DNA of 64,000 bases, from NCBI RefSeq assembly GCF_017377735.1, contig NZ_JAFVMH010000001.1:806001-870000 (forward strand). Direction: 5' to 3'. Positions 8,356 through 17,587 of the stretch are shown in pieces. Every line of letters starts with the position of its first letter. Position 1 is the first letter of the stretch. Source of the DNA: Acetobacter garciniae. GTDB lineage: Bacteria; Pseudomonadota; Alphaproteobacteria; Acetobacterales; Acetobacteraceae. Below the pieces are notes generated by a model, which worked only from the letters and a program-made list of their open reading frames with translations, was not told where the DNA came from and searched no databases. Made by a program: the position numbers and the translations under genes.

Positions 8356-10164
8356 ATGGCGTCTCCTCCTCTTTTGAACCTGCAGGATATTACACTCACA
8401 CTGGGTGGAAGGCCGCTGCTCGAAGGTGCGGGGTTTGCCGCCGGCCGGGGTGAACGGCTCTGCCTTGTCGGGCGTAATGGCTCGGGCAAGTCAACCTTGC
8501 TGAAAATCGCGGCCGGTGTGATCCAGCCCGATTCCGGCACGGTGTTTGTCCAGCCCGGCGCGTCCCTGCGCTACCTGCCCCAGGAACCCGATTTGAGCGC
8601 TTATGCCACCACGGGCGATTATGTCAGCGCGCAGATCACCGAGCCGGACAAGGCCTGGCGGGCGGCCCCCATGCTCGATGCACTCGGCCTTACGGGTAAT
8701 GAGGGCACGCAGCACCTGTCGGGGGGTGAGGCACGGCGTTGCGCCATAGCCGGTGTTCTGGCCGCTGCCCCCGATGTGCTTTTGCTGGACGAACCGACCA
8801 ACCACCTGGACATGCCCACCATCGAATGGCTGGAGCGTGAACTGCTGGGCCTGGGCACGGCACTGGTGATTATCAGCCATGACCGGCGTCTGCTTGCCAC
8901 GCTGTCGCGTTCGGTCGTCTGGCTGGACCGGGGCCAGACCCGGCGGCTGGACGAAGGTTTCGATCGTTTCGAGGCCTGGCGCGAAGAGCTTTTGGAACAG
9001 GAAGAGCGTGACGCCCACAAGCTCGACCGCCAGATTGCCCGTGAAGAAGACTGGATGCGCTATGGCGTGACAGCCCGGCGCAAGCGCAATGTCCGCCGGG
9101 TGCGTGAACTGGCTGCCCTGCGCGCCACCCGGCGCGATGCGGTGCGCGCGGTCGGCACGGTCAACCTGGCAACCCAGGCCGCCCCCACATCCAGCCGGCT
9201 TGTGGCCGTGGCGGAGCATGTCAGCAAATCCTGGGGTGAAAAACGGGTTATCGACAAGCTCGACCTGAGGGTGCTGCGGGGCGACAGGCTTGGCATTGTC
9301 GGGGCGAACGGAGCGGGCAAGACGACGTTGCTGCGGCTCCTGACCGGGCAGGATACGCCCGATGAGGGCAGCATAACCCTGGGCCCGTCCCTTAGCATGG
9401 TCACGCTCGACCAGCAGCGCCGCATGCTGGACCCCGAACGCACCCTGGCCGACACGCTGACCGAAGGCGGGGGCGACATGGTGCAGGTCGGCACCGAAAA
9501 GCGCCATGTGATCGGGTATATGAAGGAATTTCTCTTTCGGCCCGAACAGGCCCGCACGCCCGTAGGCGCCCTTTCCGGCGGTGAGCGGGGGCGGCTGATG
9601 CTGGCCTGTGCCCTGGCGCGGGCGTCCAACCTGCTGGTGCTGGACGAACCGACCAACGATCTGGACCTTGAAACACTGGATATTCTGGAAGACATGCTCT
9701 GCGCCTATGAGGGCACGGTACTGCTTGTCAGCCATGATCGTGATTTTCTGGACAGGGTGGCCACATCCCTTCTGGCAACGCAGGGCGATGGCCGCTGGAT
9801 CGAATATGCCGGGGGCTATACCGACATGCTGGCCCAGCGCAACCAGGAGCCGCTCAACGTGGCCGAGCTTGTGCTGGAAACACCGGCCAGGCCCCGCGCG
9901 GCACAGCCCAGGACGACGGCAAAAAAGCTGAGCTACAAGGATCAATACGCGCTCGATAACCTGCCGGTTGAAATGGAAAAGCTTGAATCCCAGGCGCAGG
10001 CGCTGCGTGAAAAACTGCTCGATCCCAATCTATACACGCGCGATCAGGCAGTATTCGAACGCTATACTGACGAATTGCAAAAAACAGAAAGCCGGCTGGC
10101 GGAATGTGAAGAGCGCTGGCTTGAACTGGAACTCAAACGCGAAGCCTTGCAGGCCGAGAACTGA
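8356..10164 (+). CDS. uup: ABC-F family ATPase Uup
   Basis: Soluble ABC-F ATPase acting on ribosomes and linked in other bacteria to transposon precise excision and ribosome assembly or quality control. It has two ATPase cassettes and no membrane helices: Walker A GRNGSGKST (about 38) with signature LSGGE (about 121) and LLLDEPTNHLD, then Walker A GANGAGKTT (about 315), signature LSGGE (about 404) and LVLDEPTNDLD. The C-terminal coiled coil from about 525, rich in Glu, Lys and Arg, separates Uup from EttA-type members. At 602 aa the length is normal. It stands alone, starting 79 bases after phyR and ending before a large AT-rich gap. Confidence 0.9.
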   Translation: MASPPLLNLQDITLTLGGRPLLEGAGFAAGRGERLCLVGRNGSGKSTLLKIAAGVIQPDSGTVFVQPGASLRYLPQEPDLSAYATTGDYVSAQITEPDKAWRAAPMLDALGLTGNEGTQHLSGGEARRCAIAGVLAAAPDVLLLDEPTNHLDMPTIEWLERELLGLGTALVIISHDRRLLATLSRSVVWLDRGQTRRLDEGFDRFEAWREELLEQEERDAHKLDRQIAREEDWMRYGVTARRKRNVRRVRELAALRATRRDAVRAVGTVNLATQAAPTSSRLVAVAEHVSKSWGEKRVIDKLDLRVLRGDRLGIVGANGAGKTTLLRLLTGQDTPDEGSITLGPSLSMVTLDQQRRMLDPERTLADTLTEGGGDMVQVGTEKRHVIGYMKEFLFRPEQARTPVGALSGGERGRLMLACALARASNLLVLDEPTNDLDLETLDILEDMLCAYEGTVLLVSHDRDFLDRVATSLLATQGDGRWIEYAGGYTDMLAQRNQEPLNVAELVLETPARPRAAQPRTTAKKLSYKDQYALDNLPVEMEKLESQAQALREKLLDPNLYTRDQAVFERYTDELQKTESRLAECEERWLELELKREALQAEN

Positions 10165-10407
10165 TCCAGCCCCGATATCCGGGTATTCTCCCCTGCCCCG
10201 GCGTGCCCTGAATCCGACAAGCAATCTGTTCGGATCCAGGCCCCGGGTTGGATCGCAAGGGTGAAAAGAGGGTGCGACCGCGTGCCACCCCGTGCGTTCC
10301 CCCCATGTAGGGATGTTCGCCCCCGGGGCCTTCCGCCAAGGGTGGGCCCGGTTTCGTCGGGCGCGTTGGGGGTGTCGAACCTGGTATTACGTAGGGCTGC
10401 GTGATAC

Positions 10408-10443
10408 AATTCTTTCTTTTGTAAAATATTGTCAGAAAGAATT
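10408..10443. terminator. AT-rich 10-bp inverted repeat
   Basis: Arms AATTCTTTCT (10408-10417) and AGAAAGAATT (10434-10443) match perfectly around a 16-base loop and are followed by ATTTTCGTT. It may end uup transcription, although the stem is AT-rich and 244 bases after the stop, so an operator for the next gene is an alternative. Confidence 0.35.
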
Positions 10444-10546
10444 TTCGTTATAAAAGTCATTTTATTTTTTATAGTCTCAGGGTGCGGAATATAATCCTGC
10501 TATAATGTCATAGAGACCCCGGAATTCCAGCATGGTGGAATGATAT

Positions 10547-10574
10547 TTGCATATTTATCATTTTTATGTATAAG
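10547..10574 (+). promoter_or_regulatory. Candidate sigma-70 promoter for the antiporter
   Basis: TTGCAT (10547-10552) and TATAAG (10569-10574) are separated by 16 bases, in an AT-rich island 34 bases before the antiporter ATG. The match is to the general sigma-70 consensus only. Confidence 0.4.
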
Positions 10575-10607
10575 AGTTCCCCGGCATGAAAAAAAACGGA
10601 TAAGGCG

Positions 10608-11816
10608 ATGGCAAATATGTTTGGTATTATATCTGATATATTTGTATTTGTTCTTCTTCCATGGCTGATCTGGCGTGCTCTGCGGCGGCAGATACCTATT
10701 GCCGTTATACCAATATTGATCGGCATTCTTCTGGCCGCGTTCCACGTCCCGGTGTCCGATGTGGGCATTCCCTCCGCCCTGGGTGAGGAAATCGGTTGGA
10801 TTGCCGTGCTGGTCATGGCCTTTACCGCGGGTCTTGAAATGTGGCAGCACCCCGGGCAGGCCACCGGCCCCGATGCGCCGCCCTCCCCCTCCATCGGGCG
10901 GCTTCTGGGTGGGGCTGTCGTTGCGTTGGGTGGGCCTTTTATCGTGGGCTCGGCGCTGGTCTACTGGTTTTTCCTGCCCCTGCCCGGCTGGCACGCCCCA
11001 CGGGTGGGCCCTGGCGTTGCCGCTGCCTCCATCGGGTTGTGCATTGCCGTCAGCGCCCTGCCCGTTCTTATTGGCGTCGTGCGCGAACTGGACCCGGTGC
11101 ATAATCGTGTCGGGCAACTGGCGTTGAAGCTTGCCGTCATTGACGATGCGGCCTTGTGGATCGGGCTTGCTGTGCTCCAGTTCATTGCCAGGGGCCCCTC
11201 CGCCCTGCATGGCTGGACCCATCTGCAATTCGTGGCAATAGCGCTTCTGGTCGCCCTGACTTATGCGGGGCTTTGGGCTGCGCGCCATTTCCGTCATCCG
11301 CCGCAATGGGTGATATGGGCCACCGTGCCTGTCTATCTGGCTGCCGGGTCGTGGGCGAGCCACCAGCTTGGATTGCATGAACTGATCGGTGCGTATTTTG
11401 CCGGTGCTATCATGCCGCCAAGCTGGGTCAGGCGCCTGCCGGTGGAACAGGTCGGGATTTTTTCACTGATGTGGCTGGCCCCGATGTTCTTCGGCCATAG
11501 CGGCCTGCGGATCGATGGCGATGCATTGACCTGGCCTTCGGTCCAGGCGTCGTTGTTCCTGGTGGTGATCTCCATCGTGACCAAAATGGGGGCTGTGTGG
11601 CTGTTCCCGCCTGTTTCGGGGCTGAATACCCGGCAAGCCATGAGCATTGGCGCATTGTTGCAGTGCAAGGGGCTGATGGAAATTGTCGCGGCCACGATCC
11701 TGCACGAACAGGGCATGTTGTCGGAATTCGCCTTTGCAGCACTGATGGTGCTGGCCGTGATCTCCACAACCCTGACCGGCCCCCTGTTTCGCTTTTTTTC
11801 CAAGGAAAAACCCTGA
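10608..11816 (+). CDS. Cation:proton antiporter (CPA2 type)
   Basis: Inner-membrane Na+ or K+/H+ exchanger of the CPA2 superfamily. The 402 aa are almost entirely hydrophobic with about eleven to thirteen membrane segments, including LPWLIWRALRRQIPIAVIPI at the start, a GLEMW segment in the place where antiporters usually have GLE/GLD, and a DDAALW segment (IDDAALWIGL) typical of the ion-binding acidic pair in this superfamily. There is no C-terminal TrkA-N/RCK domain. The ATG at 10608 follows GGATAAGG. No neighbour shares its function; it stands between uup and a secreted hydrolase. Substrate ion cannot be assigned from sequence. Confidence 0.78.
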   Translation: MANMFGIISDIFVFVLLPWLIWRALRRQIPIAVIPILIGILLAAFHVPVSDVGIPSALGEEIGWIAVLVMAFTAGLEMWQHPGQATGPDAPPSPSIGRLLGGAVVALGGPFIVGSALVYWFFLPLPGWHAPRVGPGVAAASIGLCIAVSALPVLIGVVRELDPVHNRVGQLALKLAVIDDAALWIGLAVLQFIARGPSALHGWTHLQFVAIALLVALTYAGLWAARHFRHPPQWVIWATVPVYLAAGSWASHQLGLHELIGAYFAGAIMPPSWVRRLPVEQVGIFSLMWLAPMFFGHSGLRIDGDALTWPSVQASLFLVVISIVTKMGAVWLFPPVSGLNTRQAMSIGALLQCKGLMEIVAATILHEQGMLSEFAFAALMVLAVISTTLTGPLFRFFSKEKP

Positions 11817-11996
11817 CCCCTGCCAATGCGCCGCAGCGTTCCGGACCGTGGATTGGAAAATCTGGCGGATCCGTGATCCGGGGCGTATCGTGCGCGTGTT
11901 GAAAAGCGTTCAGGTGTCGATCTGACAATGCCTTGCGCGCCCGGCTTGCAGGTCGCGGCGCGCAGGACGCTCACGCCGCCCGCAGGGAGAAAGAAA

Positions 11997-13016
11997 ATGA
12001 AAAAGCCCGTGCGCCATGGTCCGATGATTGCGTTATGCGTGGGGCTTGCCGCCTTGTCGCTTTCCGCCCGGCCAGGTGTTGCCGCCGAGGTTTACGGCCC
12101 CAATCTCGAAGGTTTTGCGTATCCCTGGCCGGTGGAGACATTCGACGTTGTCTCCCAAAGGCAGACCCTGCATATGGCCTATATGGATGTCCGGCCTGAA
12201 AAGCCGAATGGGCGTACGGTCGTTCTGCTCCATGGCAAGAATTTCTGCGCCGCGACCTGGGCCAATACTGTCGGCGTGCTGATCGCGCAGAACTATCGCG
12301 TGATCGTGCCCGACCAGCTTGGCTTTTGCAAATCGGACAAACCCGATAATTACCAGTTCAGCTTTCAGGAACTTGCGCGCAATACCCATGACCTGCTGGC
12401 CCATCTGGGCATAGACCGTGCGGTGCTGGTCGGGCATTCCACTGGCGGAATGCTGGCCATACGATATGGGCTGATGTACCCCACGGCGGTCGAACAACTG
12501 GTGCTGGTCGATCCCATCGGCCTGGAAGACTGGAAAGCCCTGGGTGTGCCATCGCTGAGTGTGAATGACTGGTACGCGCGGGAGATGAAGACCACCGATG
12601 CCAGCATCCGCGCGTACGAAACACAGGTTTACTATGCCGGGGTCTGGAAACCCGCGTATGAAAAATGGGTGCAGATGCTGGCGGGCATGTACCGTGGCCC
12701 CGGCCACGATGCCGTAGCGTGGAGTTCAGCCCGCCTTTACGACATGATTTATACCCAGCCCGTCGTTTATGAACTGGGGCTATTGCGCGTGCCCACGGTC
12801 CTGATGGTGGGTGACAAGGACACCACAGCCATCGGGCGCGATGCCGCACCCCCACAGGTCCGGGCCACATTGGGGCATTATCCGGTCCTGGCAAAAAAGA
12901 CCGTTGCTGCCATCCCCGGCGCAAAGCTGGTGGAATTTCCCGATCTGGGGCATTCGCCCCAACTTCAGGATCCCGAGCGCTTTCACAAGGCCTTGCTGGA
13001 CGCCCTTGCGCACTGA
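11997..13016 (+). CDS. Secreted alpha/beta hydrolase
   Basis: Periplasmic or secreted alpha/beta-fold hydrolase, 339 aa. A signal peptide (MKKPVRHG, hydrophobic run, cleavage after GVAA near residue 31) precedes the fold: oxyanion segment VVLLHGKNF, nucleophile elbow GHSTGG with the catalytic Ser, and a late GHSPQLQ histidine. These three form a complete catalytic triad together with an acid that I place in GDKDTTA. The ATG at 11997 is chosen over an earlier one at 11928 because it begins the signal peptide and follows GGGAGAAAG. The substrate is unknown; epoxide hydrolase, haloalkane dehalogenase-like and esterase roles are all possible. Confidence 0.78.
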   Translation: MKKPVRHGPMIALCVGLAALSLSARPGVAAEVYGPNLEGFAYPWPVETFDVVSQRQTLHMAYMDVRPEKPNGRTVVLLHGKNFCAATWANTVGVLIAQNYRVIVPDQLGFCKSDKPDNYQFSFQELARNTHDLLAHLGIDRAVLVGHSTGGMLAIRYGLMYPTAVEQLVLVDPIGLEDWKALGVPSLSVNDWYAREMKTTDASIRAYETQVYYAGVWKPAYEKWVQMLAGMYRGPGHDAVAWSSARLYDMIYTQPVVYELGLLRVPTVLMVGDKDTTAIGRDAAPPQVRATLGHYPVLAKKTVAAIPGAKLVEFPDLGHSPQLQDPERFHKALLDALAH

Positions 13017-13072
13017 CGCCATCGGTGGCGCTTCGAAAATGACGTGTGCCAGCTTTGCGCCCGGCACCGGAC

Positions 13073-13105
13073 AAAAAACGCCCGGCCAGAGACCGGGCGT
13101 TTTTC
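13073..13105. terminator. Bidirectional rho-independent terminator
   Basis: A stem ACGCCCGG / CCGGGCGT (13078-13085 and 13093-13100) is flanked by an A-run on the left and a T-run on the right, so it gives a GC hairpin followed by U residues on both strands. It sits between two convergent genes, the hydrolase and the MFS transporter. Confidence 0.88.
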
Positions 13106-13127
13106 ATGGATGCGGCTGTTGCGAAGC

Positions 13128-14420
13128 TTACTGCTTGCGGGTTACGGCCCAGCCGGTTTCGCGCAGGACGAAGGACAGGCCAATGGCAATGACAATGCCG
13201 ATAATCAGCGGCATGAATGCCTCGTGGTAATCGGCCATGGTCATGGTCTGTGTCGAACCCATCAGGGCCGATACCAGCGGAGAAACTACGCCCGTCGTGC
13301 CAAAGACCAGGAAGTTCATGACCCCGGCGGCAGTTCCCTTGACCTGGGGCGGATTGGCTTCCTTCATGGACGAGAACGGGATCATGGCAGCACCCGAGGA
13401 AATGCCCATGATCAGGGCGGTCATGTAGCGGGGCATGACGCCAACGGGCACGTAAAGCGCGCACAGGCTGGACGCCAGAAGAACCAGCGCGCCACCGATC
13501 AGCACGGGCTTGCGCCGGCCAATCTTGTCGGAAATCCAGCCCAGCAGCGGGCAGCCGATCACCCAGCCGATCGGCACCATGGACACATCGGACGCGGCGA
13601 ACGCCATGGTGGTGTGTTCGCCATTGCTCAGCATGGACGCACCCCAGCCCAGTGCACCGATTGTAGTCGGCACGAACAGAAGCCCGCCGATCAAGCCGGC
13701 GTACCAGCTTTGCGGGTTGGAGAAAATGATCTTGAAGGGCTGCAGCAGGTTGCCCAGCGTCAGGGCGCCATGGTGCTGCGCGCTGTCTCCGGAATCGTGC
13801 GGCATGATAAACCACACGGCCACGGCAAGGGCCAGCCCCAGCACGCCAAAGCCCAGCCAGATATGGGGCCAGGAGACATGGAACGACCCGGCAGGGTCGA
13901 TCAGCATGCGCGTGGGCTTGGACCCGAAGGCCGCCCCCGCCATGCCAAGGCACTGGGTCAGGCCCACGAACAGGGCCAGCGTGCGCGCGGGCAGGTAGCG
14001 CGCCGCAACGTAGGATGACCCCACGAAGGCGCAGATCGCGCCAATAGCCTGAATGACATATCCGCCCACACCGGCGGCGGCACTCCCCTGGGCAAAGATC
14101 AGGCAGCCGATACCGGTTATGGCGATAAAGCCCGGCAGGACCGCATGCGCGCCGTAGCGGTCCAGCAGCACGCCGACCACCAGCGCCATCAGCGCATAGA
14201 CGATGTAATAGGACGCGATCATCAGCCCCAGATGGCTGTTGCCCCAGGCTTGCGTCAGCTCATTTTGCATGATGCCGGGAGCGGAACGGATGGCGTACTG
14301 GTAAAAATAGAACAACGCACACAAGAACCAGGCCAGGACATAAAGCGGCTGGAGCTTCTGGGGCTGTGCAGTGGCGGCCGGTGTGGCTGGTGCCCCGGTG
14401 GGCGAAGGTGTGGGCGGCAT
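13128..14420 (-). CDS. MFS transporter
   Basis: Inner-membrane secondary transporter of the major facilitator superfamily, 430 aa with about twelve predicted helices. The N-terminus is a 25-residue Pro/Ala/Thr-rich cytoplasmic segment, then LYVLAWFLCALFYFYQY begins helix 1. The MFS loop motif appears as GVLLDRYGAHAVLPG between helices 2 and 3, and again as GWISDKIGRRKPVLIG between helices 8 and 9. It lies 97 bases downstream of pdc on the same strand, separated by a perfect 10-bp stem-loop, so it may be co-transcribed and carry an organic acid linked to pyruvate or ethanol metabolism; that link is inference only. Confidence 0.82.
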   Translation of the reverse strand: MPPTPSPTGAPATPAATAQPQKLQPLYVLAWFLCALFYFYQYAIRSAPGIMQNELTQAWGNSHLGLMIASYYIVYALMALVVGVLLDRYGAHAVLPGFIAITGIGCLIFAQGSAAAGVGGYVIQAIGAICAFVGSSYVAARYLPARTLALFVGLTQCLGMAGAAFGSKPTRMLIDPAGSFHVSWPHIWLGFGVLGLALAVAVWFIMPHDSGDSAQHHGALTLGNLLQPFKIIFSNPQSWYAGLIGGLLFVPTTIGALGWGASMLSNGEHTTMAFAASDVSMVPIGWVIGCPLLGWISDKIGRRKPVLIGGALVLLASSLCALYVPVGVMPRYMTALIMGISSGAAMIPFSSMKEANPPQVKGTAAGVMNFLVFGTTGVVSPLVSALMGSTQTMTMADYHEAFMPLIIGIVIAIGLSFVLRETGWAVTRKQ

Positions 14421-14460
14421 GAGTGCTCCCGCTGCGCAGAATCTCTGATGGGTTCAGATG

Positions 14461-14488
14461 TGGCAGGCGGCCACCTAGCCGCCTGCCA
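14461..14488 (-). terminator. Stem-loop between pdc and the MFS gene
   Basis: Arms TGGCAGGCGG (14461-14470) and CCGCCTGCCA (14479-14488) pair perfectly around an 8-base loop. There is no T-run after it in the pdc direction, so it may slow or partly stop transcription or protect the upstream pdc message rather than be a strong terminator. Confidence 0.5.
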
Positions 14489-14517
14489 TACAGTACAGTT
14501 ACTTGCCGGACTGCGGC

Positions 14518-16215
14518 TTACTGGGCAGGCGGGCGGGCATTGGCGGTGGCCACATGCCGTCCCCACGAAATCAGCTCGCTCGTGCAGTCATCGCGCGGGA
14601 TCACGCATTCGATCAGCACCGGCCCGTCCTTATGGGCAAGTGCCGTCTTGACGGCGTCATCCAGTTCACCCGCGGTCGTGGCGCGCAGGCCCTTGCCCTT
14701 GCCGTCCTGGGCGTTGAACGATTCGACAACTGCCGCGTAGTCCCAGTTTTTGATGTTGTTGTACGGACCGTCGTGAATTTCCACTTCGATCGTATAACCG
14801 GCGTTGTTGATCAGGAAGATGATGACCGGCAGCTTGCGGCGGGTCATCTGCGCGACTTCCTGCGCCGTCAACTGGAAGGAACCGTCACCCACCATCAGGA
14901 TGTTGCGCCGGGTTGGTGCGCCAACGGCATAACCGAACATGGCGGGAACGGACCAGCCGATATGCCCCCACTGCATTTCGTATTCGACGCGTGCGCCACG
15001 CGGCAGTTTCGTGCGGCTGACATTGAACCAGGAATCGCCCGTTTCACCGAAAATGGTCGTGTCCGGGGTGACGATCGACTGGAGCGTGCGCTGGATGTGC
15101 TCGCGGGTCAGCTTGGCGCCCTTGGCCGGGGCTTCGGGGGCCACCACGGCGGCACCGCCACCGATCTGCTTGTACTGCACCATGGTTGCGTCTTTTTTCG
15201 CCTTGCCGGCAAAATGCTTGGCGACACCGTCCAGCAGGTCACGCAGGTGAATGGCGTTGAAGCTGACATCACCCAGCTTGGTCACGTCCTTGTCCGCGTT
15301 CACGACATTCGCGCCCTTGGGCCAGGCGGTCCAGCCTTCGGTCGAATAGTCGTTGAAAATGCAGCCCAGCGCCAGAATGCCGTCGGCCCAGTTGAAGATG
15401 TCGTTCACCTTGGGGGAGCTGGCGCTGCCCCAGAACGCACCGATATAGCCTGCATGATCTTCGGGGAAGAAGCTCTTGGCGGCCCCCATGGTCGCAACGC
15501 AGCAGCCCAGTGCATCGGCCAGGCGAACAGCCGCGGCTTCCGCCCCGGCGGCACGCAGTTTGCTGCCGATCAGGATAACGGGCTTTTCCTTGCCTTCGAT
15601 GAAAGCGGACACGGCGGCAATGGCGGCCTTGAGGGTCGCGGCATCGGATGCGGGCTCGGTAACGACCGCGCTGATCGGGCCGGGTGCGCGGCAGGGCTGG
15701 CCGGAGACGTTACAGGCGATTTCGATATAGGCCGGCTTCTTTTCACGCAGGGCGGTACGGATCACGTGATCGATTTTTTCCGGTGCGTCTTCAGCCGACG
15801 TGATGGAAACGGCCGCGCAGGTCAGTTCCTTGGCAATGCGAAGCTGGTAGCCGTAGTCGGGGGTGCCGATCGTGTGGTGCAGGATATGCCCGCTGCCATG
15901 GTCGTTGGAATTGGGAGCGCCCGAAACCAGGATGACAGGCAGGTTTTCGGCATAGGCGCCGCCAATGGCGTTCAGGGCGGACAGGGCACCGACGCTGAAG
16001 GTCACGACAGCGGCAGCCGCGCCGTTCGCACGGGCATAGCCTTCGGCCGAGAAACCGCAGTTCAGTTCGTTACAGCAGTAAACCTGTTCGCAATCCTTGT
16101 TCTTAAGAAGCTGGTCGAGCAGGACAAGATTGTAGTCACCAGCGACAGCGAAATGATGTTTCAGGCCAATCTGGGCAAAACGTTCAGCAAGGTAAGTACC
16201 AACTGTGTATGACAT
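14518..16215 (-). CDS. pdc: Pyruvate decarboxylase
   Basis: Thiamine diphosphate and Mg2+-dependent non-oxidative decarboxylase turning pyruvate into acetaldehyde, which acetic acid bacteria can oxidise to acetate. Bacterial PDC is rare, and this 565 aa protein is of Zymomonas type: D27 (AGDYN), E50 (NELNCGF), H113-H114 (GHILHHT), the ThDP motif GDGSF ending in NNAGYTIE with the catalytic Glu, and HDGPYNN all occur at the expected places. The ATG at 16215 ([13 protein letters not shown]) follows AGGAG at good spacing; an upstream start at 16281 would add non-homologous residues. It has a long untranslated upstream region and an MFS gene downstream. Confidence in the family is very high. Confidence 0.96.
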   Translation of the reverse strand: MSYTVGTYLAERFAQIGLKHHFAVAGDYNLVLLDQLLKNKDCEQVYCCNELNCGFSAEGYARANGAAAAVVTFSVGALSALNAIGGAYAENLPVILVSGAPNSNDHGSGHILHHTIGTPDYGYQLRIAKELTCAAVSITSAEDAPEKIDHVIRTALREKKPAYIEIACNVSGQPCRAPGPISAVVTEPASDAATLKAAIAAVSAFIEGKEKPVILIGSKLRAAGAEAAAVRLADALGCCVATMGAAKSFFPEDHAGYIGAFWGSASSPKVNDIFNWADGILALGCIFNDYSTEGWTAWPKGANVVNADKDVTKLGDVSFNAIHLRDLLDGVAKHFAGKAKKDATMVQYKQIGGGAAVVAPEAPAKGAKLTREHIQRTLQSIVTPDTTIFGETGDSWFNVSRTKLPRGARVEYEMQWGHIGWSVPAMFGYAVGAPTRRNILMVGDGSFQLTAQEVAQMTRRKLPVIIFLINNAGYTIEVEIHDGPYNNIKNWDYAAVVESFNAQDGKGKGLRATTAGELDDAVKTALAHKDGPVLIECVIPRDDCTSELISWGRHVATANARPPAQ

Positions 16216-16276
16216 CTCGTTTTTCTCCTGAGTGAATATGATTTTTTTTATTATTATTGCCCGAAGGAAAAATATC

Positions 16277-16292
16277 GGCACGTGAAAGTGCC
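16277..16292 (-). terminator. Attenuator-like hairpin before pdc
   Basis: Read in the pdc direction the sequence is GGCAC-TTTCAC-GTGCC followed by GATATTTTT, a short GC hairpin plus a T-rich run, ending about 60 bases before the pdc ATG. This resembles a leader terminator; the stem is only five to six pairs, so it is weak. Confidence 0.35.
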
Positions 16293-16681
16293 ACCATCCC
16301 GCTTCGCGAGGCGGTGCTCACACCCTGTATCTTGCAGGCGACGAACCCGCACAACCACGCTGCCCCGCGGGCGACATCCGAACTCCGCGCAGGCGTGGAG
16401 ACGAAAGCCCGAGAACAGGCGCGATTCCCGTCCGGATTCGGAGCGAACGCCTTCCCTTTTACACAGGCATGACGTGACTCAGCCCCTGCCTGTCCCTGTA
16501 ATTTGGGCCTGTAGTCGCCCGGACCGGCGGGAGGGAACCCTTCTTGTGCGGACAGATCGGCAAGAACCGCTGCGCCGCGCATGGGACGACCGTGGCGGAC
16601 GTCATGCAGGCACCAGAACGGAAGGGGTGGGTTCTTCATCTCAGGCACTCTACACGCCACGGCGCGTGATGGAATTGACCG

Positions 16682-16710
16682 ATATCAATAATGCGCAACA
16701 TGACAAGCAA
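16682..16710 (-). promoter_or_regulatory. Candidate promoter for pdc
   Basis: On the minus strand TTGCTT (16705-16710) and TGATAT (16682-16687) are exactly 17 bases apart in an AT-rich patch. If used, the pdc leader would be roughly 465 nt. Similarity is only to the general consensus. Confidence 0.3.
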
Positions 16711-16999
16711 TTAATAATAACATGGCTGAGATAAAGCCAGATCCGGTGGGGACACCATCCGGTGCCGCCAGCGTCCGGCCCGTGTCCGGGCAACATTCGG
16801 CGGGCTTTTCCGATGCTGATCAGGGGTGGTGGCGCGGGTGGCGTGCCAATCCGTTCGCTTGGCGGAATTCGACTTTCGTCACCATTGCAGGAAAGAAATT
16901 TTCGTTTTAAGAAATTTTTATTGCTTTCGGCTGATAACGACCCGATAATTCCCGCACGGCTCCAACCCCTGCATTCCTCTTGATCGGAAGTTCGCGCCC

Positions 17000-17587
17000 A
17001 TGACACTGTCTGTAAGAAAAGTCGTTTGCTATCAGGAAGACGTCCTGATCGAAGGGGGAAAAGTCGCCCCCGTTCCGCTCCAGCTTTTCGCTGTTGCGGC
17101 CGTTATCCGGAACCCCTGGGCCGGCCGTGGATTTGTCGAGGATCTCAAGCCTGAAATTCATGCAGCCGCCCCCGTTCTGGGTGAACTCCTGACCTCGCGC
17201 ATCATCGCCATGACGGGTGGTGGTGACAAGATCGAAGGTTACGGCAAGGCCGCCGTGGTCGGCACCGAAGGCGAAATCGAGCATGCGTCGGGCCTGATCC
17301 ATACCCTGCGTTTCGGCAATCATTTCCGGCGCGCCGTGGGGGCCAAGTCCTATCTGGCCTTCACCAACACACGCGGCGGCCCCAACGCGCCGATCATGAT
17401 CCCGCTGATGGACAAGAATGACGAAGGCCGACGCTCGCATTACCTGACCATCCAGTTCAGCATCAGCGACGCCCCGGCCCCCGATGAGGTGGTGGTGGCG
17501 CTGGGTGCGTCCATTGGCGGTCGCCCGCATCACCGTATCGGCGATCGGTATCAGGACCTGGCCGAGCTTGGCAGCACGCATGGCTGA
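17000..17587 (+). CDS. Amino acid synthesis (AA_synth) family protein
   Basis: A 195 aa cytosolic protein of the AA_synth family (PF06684), whose biochemical role is not settled. Recognisable features are VVCYQEDVLIEGGK at the start, NPWAGR with the FVEDL segment, KIEGYGKAAVVG, the EIEHASGLIH and GGPNAPIMIPLMDKND segments, and a terminal GGRPHHRIGDRY. No signal peptide or membrane helix. The ATG at 17000 heads an operon: the next gene starts inside it (eight shared bases). Its place with a hydrolase, a luciferase-like oxidoreductase and an aldehyde dehydrogenase suggests a catabolic enzyme or isomerase acting on an N-containing compound rather than a biosynthetic one; this is inference. Confidence 0.8.
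   Translation: MTLSVRKVVCYQEDVLIEGGKVAPVPLQLFAVAAVIRNPWAGRGFVEDLKPEIHAAAPVLGELLTSRIIAMTGGGDKIEGYGKAAVVGTEGEIEHASGLIHTLRFGNHFRRAVGAKSYLAFTNTRGGPNAPIMIPLMDKNDEGRRSHYLTIQFSISDAPAPDEVVVALGASIGGRPHHRIGDRYQDLAELGSTHG

Larger units (their letters stand above)
10165..10607. other. Intergenic region uup - antiporter
   Basis: 443 bases with no credible gene. The first 200 bases are GC-rich; from about 10400 the sequence becomes AT-rich. It contains a perfect 10-bp inverted repeat (10408-10443), a smaller hairpin ATTCCA-GCATGG-TGGAAT (10524-10541) and a promoter-like pair just upstream of the antiporter gene, each listed separately or here. Confidence 0.6.
16216..16999. other. 784-base region upstream of pdc
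   Basis: No credible gene is seen; open frames here have low-complexity arginine-rich or stop-bounded translations. In the pdc direction it holds a promoter-like pair at 16682-16710, a GC-rich stretch with several short hairpins (ACAGGCA/TGCCTGT at 16463-16469 and 16487-16493; the attenuator-like hairpin at 16277-16292) and an AT-rich segment before the pdc ribosome site. On the other strand it holds the upstream region of the 17000 gene. Confidence 0.6.

Noticed and set aside
14503..16212. 569-codon plus-strand frame opposite pdc
   Set aside because: Antisense of a strongly conserved pyruvate decarboxylase; no motif of its own.
16629..16645. TPP riboswitch-like motif (CCTGAGA...ACCC on the minus strand) in the pdc leader
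   Set aside because: Only the CTGAGA/ACCC part of the thiamine box is present; the second conserved box with CTGG-TAAT-CC-GCG is missing and the hairpin between does not form, so I do not call a riboswitch.
16184..16660. 158-codon minus-strand frame overlapping the pdc start
   Set aside because: It has no family features, overlaps the pdc start in another frame and covers the GC-rich leader; such frames are expected by chance in high-GC DNA.
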